The translations under genes were made by a program, and so were the position numbers. From the NCBI GenBank assembly GCA_030843315.1, contig JAUUPT010000013.1, positions 10,834 to 74,833 of the forward strand: a stretch of DNA of 64,000 nt. Direction: 5' to 3'. This DNA comes from Bacteroidaceae bacterium. GTDB taxonomy: Bacteria > Bacteroidota > Bacteroidia > Bacteroidales > Bacteroidaceae. Positions 15,004 to 23,169 of the stretch are shown here, piece after piece (the stretch's first letter is position 1; each line of letters starts with the position of its first letter). The notes beneath the pieces are model-generated. The model did no database searches. It was not told the DNA's origin and worked only from the letters and a program-made list of their open reading frames with translations.

Positions 15004-17856
15004 TTAGTGTGCCTGCAACCAGTTCTCTCCCCAGCCACAATCGGCTTTCAGGGGCACCTGCATACGATAGGCTTGCTCCATTTCTTCGATTACAATCTGT
15101 TGCACAATCTCTTTTTCAGCCTCTGGAACGCTGAAATTCAGTTCGTCATGGACTTGTAATATCATCTTTGCTTTCAGATTGTTACTTGAGAAGCGTTGAT
15201 AGATGTGTGCCATGGCTACTTTTATGATATCGGCGGCACTTCCCTGGATGGGAGCATTGATGGCATTCCGTTCGGCGTAGCCTCGCACCACTCCGTTTCT
15301 TGAGTTGATATCCGGCAAGAAACGTTTGCGGTGAAAGATGGTTTCTACATACCCGTTTTCGCGTGCCACTTCGATACTCTTGTCCATGTATTCCTTGACT
15401 TGCGGATAGGTTTCGAAATATCCGTCAATCAGTTCCTTGGCTTCCTGGCGTGAAACATTCATGCGCTCGGCCAGCCCGAAGACGGAGATGCCGTAGATAA
15501 TGCCGAAGTTGGCTGTCTTGGCCTTGCGGCGCATATCGGAAGTAACATCGCTGATGTCTATCTTATAGATCTTGGCGGCGGTGGCGGCATGGATGTCGTG
15601 ACCGCTACGGAAGGCATCGATCATGTTCTTGTCTCCACTCAAGTGCGCCATGATGCGAAGTTCTATCTGCGAATAGTCGGCAGAGAAGAACTCGCAACCA
15701 TCGTCCGGGATAAAGGCTTTGCGGATTTCCTTTCCGTCTTCGTCGCGAATAGGGATGTTTTGCAGGTTCGGGTTACTGGAACTAAGTCGTCCGGTAGAGG
15801 TTACCGCCTGGTTGAAAGAGGTATGGATGCGCCCGGTGCGTGGATTGATAAGTTGGGGCAGGGCATCAATGTAGGTGCTCAGCAGCTTTTTCAGCCCGCG
15901 GTATTCCAGTATCTTGCCGATAATCTCGTGCTTGTTGCGGTAGGTTTGCAGCACTTCCTCGGAAGTGGTGTATTGCCCGGTTTTAGTCTTTTTGGCTTTC
16001 TCCACTATCTTCAGTTTGTCGAAGAGTATCTCGCCTACTTGCTTGGCGGAGCTGATATTGAATTCTTCGCCTGCCAGGGTGTAGATATCCTTTTCAATCT
16101 CTTGCAGGCGTGCGGTGAAGTGTTCCGACGATTGCTTGAGGGCTTCGGTGTCTATCCTGACTCCATTGCTTTCTATATTGACAAGTACGGGCACGAGCGG
16201 CATTTCTATTTCATAGAACAGATGTTCGGCATCTTGTTCCTTCAATTCTTTCTCCAGGACGTTCTTCAACTTCAAGGTGATGTCTGCGTCTTCGCAGGCA
16301 TAGCGATAAACTTCTTCGGGCGGAAGGTCGCGCATGTTCTTCTGGTTTTTCCCCCGGGCACCGATAAGTTCATCGATATGGATGGTCTGATAGTGCAGGT
16401 AGATTTCTGCCAGGTAGTCCATGTTATGGCGAAGTTCGGGCTGGAGTATATAATGTGCGAGCATGGTGTCGAAAAGTTGTCCTTTCACCCTAACTCCATA
16501 ATTTTGAAGAACGATCATATCATATTTGATATTTTGCCCTACCTTCATCGTTTTCTCATTTTCGAAGAGCGGGCGGAACTCATTTACGATTTTTAACGCT
16601 TCTTCGCGATCGGCAGGAACGGGAACATAGTACGCTTGATTTTCGGCTGCACTGAAGCTCATTCCTACCAGTTCTGCTTCCATCGGGTCGGTTCCGGTGG
16701 TTTCCGTGTCTATTGAGAGAATTTCCGTTGTAAGTAACTTTTGAATAATTTCTCTTCTTTTTTCTTCATTATCAATGAGTTGGTAGTCTACATCGAGCGT
16801 TTCTAACCGCGTGAGATTTGAATTTTTGGAACCGTCTGCCCCGTTGCCCGCAAAATTCGCAAACAAATCGCCTTGAGTCGGGCCATTATTTTCGGGAACG
16901 GCGGGTTGCGGTTGGGCAAACAAAGTTCCGGCGTATGGGTCGGGTGAAGAAGAGGTCGGAGTGGGGGAGGAAGTGTTGCTTCCTTTTTTGAGAACCCGGT
17001 CGATGAGTGTGCGGAATTCCAACTCCTCAAAAATCTTGCGGAGTTCTTCTTCGTTCGGTTCCTCGCGAACGAGCGAACTCATGTCGAGTGCAATGGGTAC
17101 ATCGATTTTGATGGTGGCGAGGAATTTGGAGAAAGTAATCATTTCCCGGTTTGTCTCCACTTTGGTTTTAAGGGCGCCTTTCAGTTGGTCGGTATGTTCC
17201 AGTAGATTTTCAATGCTGCCAAATTCGGCTATCAGCTTTTGTGCCGTCTTTTCTCCCACGCCGGGACAGCCGGGGATATTGTCGGAGGCATCGCCCATCA
17301 GTCCCAGCATATCGATGACTTGCTGTGTGGATTGAATATCGAATTTCGCTTTTATTTCTTCTACGCCCATCACCTCGAAGCCGCCGGTATGCTTGGGGCG
17401 GTACATGAATATGTGGTCGGATACCAGCTGCCCGTAGTCCTTGTCGGGGGTCATCATATAGGTAATGATACCTTGCTTACCGGCTTCGGTGGCAAGTGTG
17501 CCTATCACGTCGTCGGCTTCGTATCCAGCCACTTCGAGGATAGGGATGCGGTAAGCGCGGATGATGTCCTTAATAATAGGTACGGAGAGTCGGATTGCTT
17601 CGGGCGTCTCTTCACGTTGCGCCTTGTATTGCTCGTAGGCTTCGTGGCGGAAGGTGGGACCGGAGGGATCGAAAGCCACCCCGATATGCGTAGGATTCTC
17701 TTTTTTGAGCACTTCTTCGAGCGTATTGACGAAGCCCAGGATGGCGGACGTATTAAACCCTTTGGAGTTGATACGTGGATTCTTGATGAATGCGTAATAA
17801 GCTCGATATATTAACGCGTATGCATCAAGCAAGAAAAGTTTATCGATAGAATTCAT
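15004..17856 (-). CDS. polA: DNA polymerase I
   Basis: This is the replication and repair polymerase that removes RNA primers and fills gaps. The 950-aa protein has three domains. The 5' nuclease (about 1-290) includes LLDAYALIYRAYYAF. The 3'-5' exonuclease (about 355-530) has its key acidic residues kept in LSIDTETTGTD. The polymerase (about 550-950) has DYSQIELRIMAHLSGD and QVHDEL. The longest frame opens at a GTG (17877), but I prefer ATG 17856. A -7 element at 17880-17887 would start transcription close to the GTG, and MNSIDKLFLLDAY fits the family N-terminus. It is transcribed divergently from the polyprenyl synthetase gene. Confidence 0.96.
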   Translation of the reverse strand: MNSIDKLFLLDAYALIYRAYYAFIKNPRINSKGFNTSAILGFVNTLEEVLKKENPTHIGVAFDPSGPTFRHEAYEQYKAQREETPEAIRLSVPIIKDIIRAYRIPILEVAGYEADDVIGTLATEAGKQGIITYMMTPDKDYGQLVSDHIFMYRPKHTGGFEVMGVEEIKAKFDIQSTQQVIDMLGLMGDASDNIPGCPGVGEKTAQKLIAEFGSIENLLEHTDQLKGALKTKVETNREMITFSKFLATIKIDVPIALDMSSLVREEPNEEELRKIFEELEFRTLIDRVLKKGSNTSSPTPTSSSPDPYAGTLFAQPQPAVPENNGPTQGDLFANFAGNGADGSKNSNLTRLETLDVDYQLIDNEEKRREIIQKLLTTEILSIDTETTGTDPMEAELVGMSFSAAENQAYYVPVPADREEALKIVNEFRPLFENEKTMKVGQNIKYDMIVLQNYGVRVKGQLFDTMLAHYILQPELRHNMDYLAEIYLHYQTIHIDELIGARGKNQKNMRDLPPEEVYRYACEDADITLKLKNVLEKELKEQDAEHLFYEIEMPLVPVLVNIESNGVRIDTEALKQSSEHFTARLQEIEKDIYTLAGEEFNISSAKQVGEILFDKLKIVEKAKKTKTGQYTTSEEVLQTYRNKHEIIGKILEYRGLKKLLSTYIDALPQLINPRTGRIHTSFNQAVTSTGRLSSSNPNLQNIPIRDEDGKEIRKAFIPDDGCEFFSADYSQIELRIMAHLSGDKNMIDAFRSGHDIHAATAAKIYKIDISDVTSDMRRKAKTANFGIIYGISVFGLAERMNVSRQEAKELIDGYFETYPQVKEYMDKSIEVARENGYVETIFHRKRFLPDINSRNGVVRGYAERNAINAPIQGSAADIIKVAMAHIYQRFSSNNLKAKMILQVHDELNFSVPEAEKEIVQQIVIEEMEQAYRMQVPLKADCGWGENWLQAH

Positions 17857-17879
17857 AGGTTTATCACTTTTTTTCACGG

Positions 17880-17926
17880 TAAAAGTACAAAAAAATGCCG
17901 TATTAACCGTTTTATTACTACTTTTG
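17880..17926. promoter_or_regulatory. Divergent promoters of polA and the polyprenyl synthetase gene
   Basis: TACTTTTG at 17919-17926 (plus) matches TAnnTTTG and would give a leader of about ten nt before the ATG at 17944. TACTTTTA on the minus strand at 17880-17887 matches seven of eight bases and would serve polA. Both promoters share one 66-bp gap. Confidence 0.5.
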
Positions 17927-17943
17927 TAGGCAAATAGCGATGT

Positions 17944-18918
17944 ATGGATAACTCATCACTTATAAAATCTCCGATTTCTGAGGAATTGGAGGACTTCAAG
18001 AGACTTTTTGAAAGTACCCTCTCCAGTTCCAACCTTTTGTTGAATAGCGTCATTGCGCATATCCGGCAAAAGAACGGGAAGATGATGCGCCCTATACTGG
18101 TACTTCTGGCTGCAAAGCTTTATGGCAAAGTATGCCCTACGACCCTTCATGCTGCGGTTGCATTGGAGCTGCTTCACAATGCCAGCCTCGTACACGATGA
18201 TGTGGTGGATGAAAGTACCGAACGGCGCGGACAGCTCTCGGTAAATGCAATATTCAATAATAAGGTAGCTGTGTTGGCGGGTGACTATCTGCTGGCAACT
18301 GCTTTGGTCCAAGTCGGACTTACCCGTAATCATCATATCATTGATATCGTTTCCTGTTTGGGACAAGATTTGGCGGAAGGAGAGCTTTTGCAGCTTTCCA
18401 ATGTCAGCAATCCCCATTTCTCCGAAGAAGTTTACTTTGACGTTATCCGTAAAAAGACGGCGGTACTCTTTGCTGCATGCACCAAAGCGGGTGCTTATTC
18501 GGTAGGAGCCGACGATGAAAAGGCGGAATTTGCGCGTCTGTTCGGTGAGTATATCGGACTCTGCTTTCAGATAAAGGATGATATCTTTGACTATTTCGAA
18601 AGCAAGGAAATCGGCAAGCCTACCGGAAACGATATGGTAGAGGGTAAATTGACCTTGCCGGTACTCTATGCGCTCAATGCTACTAAGGATAAGGTGGCCG
18701 GAGAGATTGCCGTGAGGGTAAAGAATGGTGAAGCCACTCCCGATGAAATCGTCCGTTTAATCGAGTTTGCCAAGCAGAACGGAGGCATTGAATATGCTTC
18801 GAAAACTATGCATACATATAAGGAAAAAGCACTTTCGCTGTTGGCGTCCGTACCGGATACGGATGTGAAGGCAGCACTTGCCGGATACTTGGATTACGTA
18901 GTAGAAAGAGAAAAGTAA
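17944..18918 (+). CDS. Polyprenyl diphosphate synthase
   Basis: This trans-prenyltransferase condenses isopentenyl diphosphate units onto an allylic primer, giving a long chain for menaquinone side chains (the usual role of this class in Bacteroides). The 324-aa protein has the first Asp-rich motif in LVHDDVVDES, the second in FQIKDDIFDYF, and the conserved KNGKMMRPILVLLAA and GDYLLATA segments. Length fits octaprenyl or longer synthases (IspB/HepT type). The exact chain length cannot be read with confidence. It is a single gene with a short leader, and its stop codon is part of the downstream hairpin. Confidence 0.92.
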   Translation: MDNSSLIKSPISEELEDFKRLFESTLSSSNLLLNSVIAHIRQKNGKMMRPILVLLAAKLYGKVCPTTLHAAVALELLHNASLVHDDVVDESTERRGQLSVNAIFNNKVAVLAGDYLLATALVQVGLTRNHHIIDIVSCLGQDLAEGELLQLSNVSNPHFSEEVYFDVIRKKTAVLFAACTKAGAYSVGADDEKAEFARLFGEYIGLCFQIKDDIFDYFESKEIGKPTGNDMVEGKLTLPVLYALNATKDKVAGEIAVRVKNGEATPDEIVRLIEFAKQNGGIEYASKTMHTYKEKALSLLASVPDTDVKAALAGYLDYVVEREK

Positions 18919-18944
18919 TGTGCCAATTAGTACATTGGCACATT
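18917..18944. terminator. Shared hairpin between convergent prenyl synthase and deoC
   Basis: AATGTGCCAAT at 18917-18927 pairs perfectly with 18934-18944 around a 6-nt loop. It sits in a 40-bp convergent gap and could end both transcripts. U-tracts are weak on either side. Confidence 0.55.
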
Positions 18945-18958
18945 ACCGTATTATCATA

Positions 18959-19861
18959 TTAGAAGAATTTCATCTCCTCACCCTTTATCTCCGAAAGCAG
19001 CAGATTGGCAAGGCGGCTGGTTCCTAGGCGGAAGAATTCATTGCTTAGCCATTCTTCACCAAGTACTTCTTTGACAATGGTGTAGTAAATCAATGCATCG
19101 TTCACACAGTTTATGCCCCCTGCAGGCTTGAAACCAATCTTATTGCCCGTCAATGCGTGATATTCCTTGATGGCCTGGCACATCACAAAGGCAGCTTCCG
19201 GGGTAGCAGCAGGCTGCTGTTTGCCGGTAGAAGTCTTGATGAAATCGGCTCCCGCATACATGGATAGGATAGAGGCTTTCTTGATGTTAGAGGCTGTTTT
19301 CAATGCCCCTGTTTCGAGGATTACTTTCATGTGATGCTCCTTGCAAGTCTCTTTCAGTTCTTGTATCTCGTCGCACATGGTTTCATAATCTCCTGCCAGG
19401 AATTTGCCTACCGAAATAACAATATCTATCTCGTCCGCACCATCCATCAGCGCCATGGCCGTCTCTGCCACCTTCACTTCGATGAAGGTCTGCGAGGAAG
19501 GGAAACCTGCTGATACACAAGCTATCTTTACGCCTTCCACATCCAGCGTATCCTTTACAACTTCGGCGAAATTGGGGTAAACGCAGATCGCTGCCACGTT
19601 CTTCAAATCCGGAAATTCATCGTCGAACTGGTTTACTTTTTGGGTGAACTTCATCACACTTTCGTCGCTGTCCGTACTGTTCAGCGTGGTGAGGTCGATG
19701 CAGTTGAGCAAGAATTTCTTTACTTCCGGCGTGTTGTTTGCCGGCACTTTCTCCGCAATGATTTTGGCTACTTGTGCAGCTACTTCTGCATCGTCAAGTT
19801 GGGTGTTGTACTTTGCCAGGGCGGCATCATACTTGTTTGGGGTTGACTCATTTTTCTCCAT
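18959..19861 (-). CDS. deoC: Deoxyribose-phosphate aldolase
   Basis: This enzyme cleaves 2-deoxyribose 5-phosphate to glyceraldehyde 3-phosphate and acetaldehyde in deoxynucleoside breakdown. The 300-aa protein is a class I TIM-barrel aldolase. The Schiff-base Lys is in DFIKTSTGKQ, the partner Lys in NKIGFKPAGGIN, and the acidic residues around DGADEIDIVISVGKFLAG are typical. The N-terminus carries about 40 extra residues compared with short bacterial forms. Its start codon lies inside the end of the MazG-like gene (14-nt overlap), so the two are translationally coupled. Confidence 0.95.
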   Translation of the reverse strand: MEKNESTPNKYDAALAKYNTQLDDAEVAAQVAKIIAEKVPANNTPEVKKFLLNCIDLTTLNSTDSDESVMKFTQKVNQFDDEFPDLKNVAAICVYPNFAEVVKDTLDVEGVKIACVSAGFPSSQTFIEVKVAETAMALMDGADEIDIVISVGKFLAGDYETMCDEIQELKETCKEHHMKVILETGALKTASNIKKASILSMYAGADFIKTSTGKQQPAATPEAAFVMCQAIKEYHALTGNKIGFKPAGGINCVNDALIYYTIVKEVLGEEWLSNEFFRLGTSRLANLLLSEIKGEEMKFF

Positions 19862-20186
19862 GATTCGTCAATTTAGGGTTGTTGATATGTCTTGTTTGGT
19901 CACGCTTGGTTTTCTTCTCCAGGTTGCGGGCAAAGGCCTCGGTCAGGTTCACTCCGGTCTGGTTTGCAATGCAGAGAAGTACCCATAGAACGTCGGCCAT
20001 TTCATCGTCGAGGTTGTCTTTTTCTCCTTCTTTGAAGGATTGGTCGCCGTATCTGCGAGCCATGACGCGGGCCAGTTCGCCCACTTCTTCGGTCAATACG
20101 GCCATATTGGTGAGCTCGCTGAAATAGCGCACTCCATACTCCTTAATCCAGGAATCCACCTGTTTCTGTGCTTCTTCTAATGTCAT
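19848..20186 (-). CDS. MazG-like nucleotide pyrophosphohydrolase
   Basis: The 112-aa cytosolic protein is one MazG-type all-helical domain. The metal-binding acidic motif is visible as LTEEVGELARVMARRYG (ExxE) followed by DEMADVLWVLLCIANQTG (ExxD). Such enzymes hydrolyse nucleoside triphosphates to monophosphates and often clean the nucleotide pool. The start shares one base with the dtd stop (TAATG), and its end overlaps deoC by 14 nt. The three genes form one tightly packed cluster dealing with damaged or surplus nucleotides and mischarged tRNA. Confidence 0.88.
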   Translation of the reverse strand: MTLEEAQKQVDSWIKEYGVRYFSELTNMAVLTEEVGELARVMARRYGDQSFKEGEKDNLDDEMADVLWVLLCIANQTGVNLTEAFARNLEKKTKRDQTRHINNPKLTNHGEK

Positions 20187-20638
20187 TATTCCTTGTTTTT
20201 TGTATCCATACAGATGGTCACGGGACCATCGTTCAGTAACTCTACTTTCATGTCGGCACCAAACTCACCGGTACCTATTTCCTTGCCTAATGCAGAACTC
20301 AAATCCTTGCAGAATTGTTCATACAACGGAATGGATATTTCTGGTTTGGCAGCCCGGATATAGGAGGGGCGATTGCCTTTCTTGGTTGATGCGTGGAGGG
20401 TAAACTGGCTGATTACCAGTACTTCACCATCAATATCGAGGATAGATTTGTTCATCACCCCTTCTTCATCATCAAAGATGCGAAGGTTGACAATTTTCTT
20501 GCAAAGCCAGTCTATATCTTCCTGTCCATCGGCATCTTCAATGCCTACCAGTATTAAAAGTCCTTTTCCGATAGCCGATTTGCAAGTCCCGTCAATGGTC
20601 ACGGAAGCGTGTCCGGCACGTTGTATAACTACTCTCAT
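20186..20638 (-). CDS. dtd: D-aminoacyl-tRNA deacylase
   Basis: This enzyme hydrolyses D-aminoacyl-tRNA (and glycyl-tRNA-Ala) as a chiral proofreading step. The 150-aa protein has the family signatures VISQFTLHAST (active-site Thr/Ser-Gln-Phe block, about 76-86) and GNRPSYIRAAKP, including the cross-subunit Gly/Pro region, here in the form APE-like AAKPE. Length is normal. It is first in the dtd-mazG-like-deoC cluster. A -7 element lies 31 bp upstream. Confidence 0.95.
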   Translation of the reverse strand: MRVVIQRAGHASVTIDGTCKSAIGKGLLILVGIEDADGQEDIDWLCKKIVNLRIFDDEEGVMNKSILDIDGEVLVISQFTLHASTKKGNRPSYIRAAKPEISIPLYEQFCKDLSSALGKEIGTGEFGADMKVELLNDGPVTICMDTKNKE

Positions 20639-20668
20639 GTTCGTCTTAATTTAATCTTTTTCGGGCTG

Positions 20669-20676
20669 CAAAGTTA
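20669..20676 (-). promoter_or_regulatory. -7 element for the dtd cluster
   Basis: CAAAGTTA reads TAACTTTG on the minus strand, matching TAnnTTTG, about 30 bp upstream of the dtd ATG. The same local sequence, GCAAAGTTACGAA, is found upstream of mnmG. Confidence 0.5.
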
Positions 20677-20732
20677 CGAATAAATTCGGTTAATGACTTG
20701 GCTTTGTACCCGATTTGTTAGATTATTGATTA

Positions 20733-22559
20733 TTAGTTGTTTGTGGAAGAAAAGTACTTCTGTATGATTTCAGCTTTTGCTTCTCCTACAACGCTGCTCA
20801 ACTCTTCCAAGGGCGCTTCCTTGATACGCTTCACGCTCTTGAAGTGTTTAAGCAGAGTGGATTTAGTCTTTTCTCCGATGCCTTTTATCTCGTCCAGTGC
20901 CGAGGCTATCTGCCGTTTACTTCGTTTGTCGCGATGGAAGGTGATGGCAAAGCGGTGTACTTCGTCTTGTATCTGTGTCAGCAGGCGGAAGAGGGGAGTG
21001 TTCTGCTTCAATCCGATGGTCTGGGGAGGGAAGCCGTAGAGCAGTTCCGAGGTACGATGCTTCCCGTCTTTAGCGAGTCCGGCAATGGGGATATTTAGCC
21101 TGAGTTCGTCAATAACCTCTTTTACGGCGCTCATTTGCCCTTTCCCGCCATCAGTGATAAGGAGGTCGGGTAGGGGTGAGTTCTCCTCGATAGCGCGCTG
21201 ATAACGGCGCCTTACGACCTCTTTCATGGAAGCATAGTCATCCGGCCCTTCTACAGTCTTTATATTATACTTCCGATAGTCCTTTTTGGAAGGCTTTCCT
21301 TTTATGAAAACCACGCAACCCGCTACGGGGTCTGATCCCTGTATATTGGAGTTATCAAAGCATTCTATCTGCATTGGCAGCCGGTCGAGGTGCAGTTCTT
21401 GCTGTATCTCCTTCAGAAGGCGTACGGTTCGTTGCTCCGGATTCAGTTTCTCGGCTTGCTTCAAGCGGTCGGCCTTGTATTGCTTCACATTCAGAATGGA
21501 AAGCTCCAGCAGTTTCTTCTTATCCCCTCGTTGGGGAATAGTGAAAACAACATTTTTCAGTTCCATTTCCAGCTCAAAGGGCACGATGATTTCGCGTGAA
21601 AAGCTCTTGTATCGCTCCCGCATCTCGATGATACCCAGCGAAAGCAGTTCCTCTTTTGTCTCGTTCAGGCGCTTCTTATACTCAAAGGTGAATGCTTGGT
21701 TGATGGCACCGTTTGTAATGTGCAGGTAGTTGATGAAAGCGGACCTTTCATCGCTGTCTTCTTCAATGGAGAATACATCGATGTTGTGCAGTACATTGCT
21801 TACCACCTCTGATTTCGCACGATAATTCTCCAGTAACAGATACTTTTCCTTAATCTTTTGTGCCTCTTCAAACTTCATTTCGGCGGCAAGTTCCTGCATC
21901 TGTTCCAGCAGCATCCGCTCTATTTCCTGGGTATTTCCTTTGAGTATTTCCTTGATTTCAGCAATGTTTTTCAGGTAATCCTCTTGGCTTTGTTTGCCGA
22001 CGCAGGGACCTGCACAGTTTTTTATGTGATATTCCAGGCAAACGTTGAACTTTCCAGCAGAGATATTCTCTGGAGAAAGGTTCAGGTTGCAGGTGCGCAG
22101 AGGATACAGGTGCTTGATGAGGTCGAGCACAGCGAGCATAGAGGGCATGTGGCTGTAAGGGCCGTAATAGGATGACCCGTTTCGGATGATTCTCCGTGTC
22201 TTGAATACGCGTGGAAAGTATTCGTTTTGCACGCAGATGGAAGGGTAGGTCTTGTCGTCTTTCAGCAATACATTGTAGCGCGGCTTGTATTTCTTGATGA
22301 GGTTATTCTCCAGCAGCAGCGCATCTTCTTCGGAGTTGACAACAATGTAGCGTATATCTGCAATCTTACTTACCAATACCCGCGTCTTCCCCGGTTCATG
22401 TTCCCGGTTAAAGTAAGAAGATACTCTTCGCTTCAGATTCTTTGCCTTGCCTACGTATATGATGACCCCTTCGGTATTCAAGTATTGATAAATACCGGGG
22501 CTTTCGGGAAGGTTGGAAACAATTCCCTTCAAATAGTCGTTGGCTCTGAGTTCTTCCAT
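20733..22559 (-). CDS. uvrC: Excinuclease ABC subunit C
   Basis: This is the nuclease of nucleotide excision repair that makes both incisions around a lesion in the UvrB-DNA complex. The 608-aa protein starts with a GIY-YIG nuclease domain (SPGIYQYLN...IIYVGKAKNLKRRV, about 19-50). A cysteine region follows (about 165-190), then a UvrB-binding UVR motif (about 205-240). The RNase H-like second nuclease has Asp residues in ECFDNSNIQGSDPV and LLITDGGKGQ. A helix-hairpin-helix pair (EIKGIGEKTKSTLLKHF) ends the protein. It is last in the mnmG-apt-uvrC cluster, 30 nt after apt. Confidence 0.97.
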   Translation of the reverse strand: MEELRANDYLKGIVSNLPESPGIYQYLNTEGVIIYVGKAKNLKRRVSSYFNREHEPGKTRVLVSKIADIRYIVVNSEEDALLLENNLIKKYKPRYNVLLKDDKTYPSICVQNEYFPRVFKTRRIIRNGSSYYGPYSHMPSMLAVLDLIKHLYPLRTCNLNLSPENISAGKFNVCLEYHIKNCAGPCVGKQSQEDYLKNIAEIKEILKGNTQEIERMLLEQMQELAAEMKFEEAQKIKEKYLLLENYRAKSEVVSNVLHNIDVFSIEEDSDERSAFINYLHITNGAINQAFTFEYKKRLNETKEELLSLGIIEMRERYKSFSREIIVPFELEMELKNVVFTIPQRGDKKKLLELSILNVKQYKADRLKQAEKLNPEQRTVRLLKEIQQELHLDRLPMQIECFDNSNIQGSDPVAGCVVFIKGKPSKKDYRKYNIKTVEGPDDYASMKEVVRRRYQRAIEENSPLPDLLITDGGKGQMSAVKEVIDELRLNIPIAGLAKDGKHRTSELLYGFPPQTIGLKQNTPLFRLLTQIQDEVHRFAITFHRDKRSKRQIASALDEIKGIGEKTKSTLLKHFKSVKRIKEAPLEELSSVVGEAKAEIIQKYFSSTNN

Positions 22560-22589
22560 ATTGGGTTATGATGATTACCACTTACCTGT

Positions 22590-23114
22590 TTACAGCGAAA
22601 GCACTGCCTCTACTTCCACATCCTTTCCGAATACTTCTCTTCCGTGAAGTTCCTTCAACTCGATGATAAAGTTCACATATACCTTTTTCGGATTCATCTG
22701 CTTTACCAGTTTGCAAGCAGCCTCCATAGTTCCGCCGGTTGCCAGCAAATCATCGTGAAGCAAAACTACATCATTCTCGTCAATGGCATCTTTGTGCATC
22801 TGCACCGTATCTTTGCCATACTCTTTATCGTAGCTCTCTTCGATGGTCTCTGCCGGTAGTTTTCCCGGTTTGCGGATAGGGATAAATCCTGCCCCTAATC
22901 TTGTGGCAAGAATAGGCCCCATAATGAAACCTCTGGACTCTATACCCACAACTTTGGTTATACCTTTGCCTTTATACATTTCATATAAAGTATCTGAAAG
23001 CTCCTGCAAAGCTGCCGGGTCTTTGAATAAAGTAGTTACGTCGTAGAATAGAATTCCCGAGATAGGGAAGTCGGGAATCTCCCGAATGCTTTTGATGAGT
23101 GTTTCTTTGCTCAT
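22590..23114 (-). CDS. apt: Adenine phosphoribosyltransferase
   Basis: This purine salvage enzyme makes AMP from adenine and PRPP. The 174-aa type I phosphoribosyltransferase has VGIESRGFIMGP (about 56-67), RKPGKLP (about 82-88) and the PRPP-binding motif VVLLHDDLLATGGTM (about 116-130). Length matches bacterial Apt. It lies 55 nt after mnmG and 30 nt before uvrC on the same strand. Confidence 0.96.
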   Translation of the reverse strand: MSKETLIKSIREIPDFPISGILFYDVTTLFKDPAALQELSDTLYEMYKGKGITKVVGIESRGFIMGPILATRLGAGFIPIRKPGKLPAETIEESYDKEYGKDTVQMHKDAIDENDVVLLHDDLLATGGTMEAACKLVKQMNPKKVYVNFIIELKELHGREVFGKDVEVEAVLSL

Positions 23115-23169
23115 AATCAGTTTATTTAATACGTTTATTGAATTTTTGTTTCACGTGGAACTCTGCTTC

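Noticed and set aside
17857..17877. GTG start for polA
   Set aside because: A -7 element begins three bases away, and the ATG at 17856 fits the family N-terminus better.
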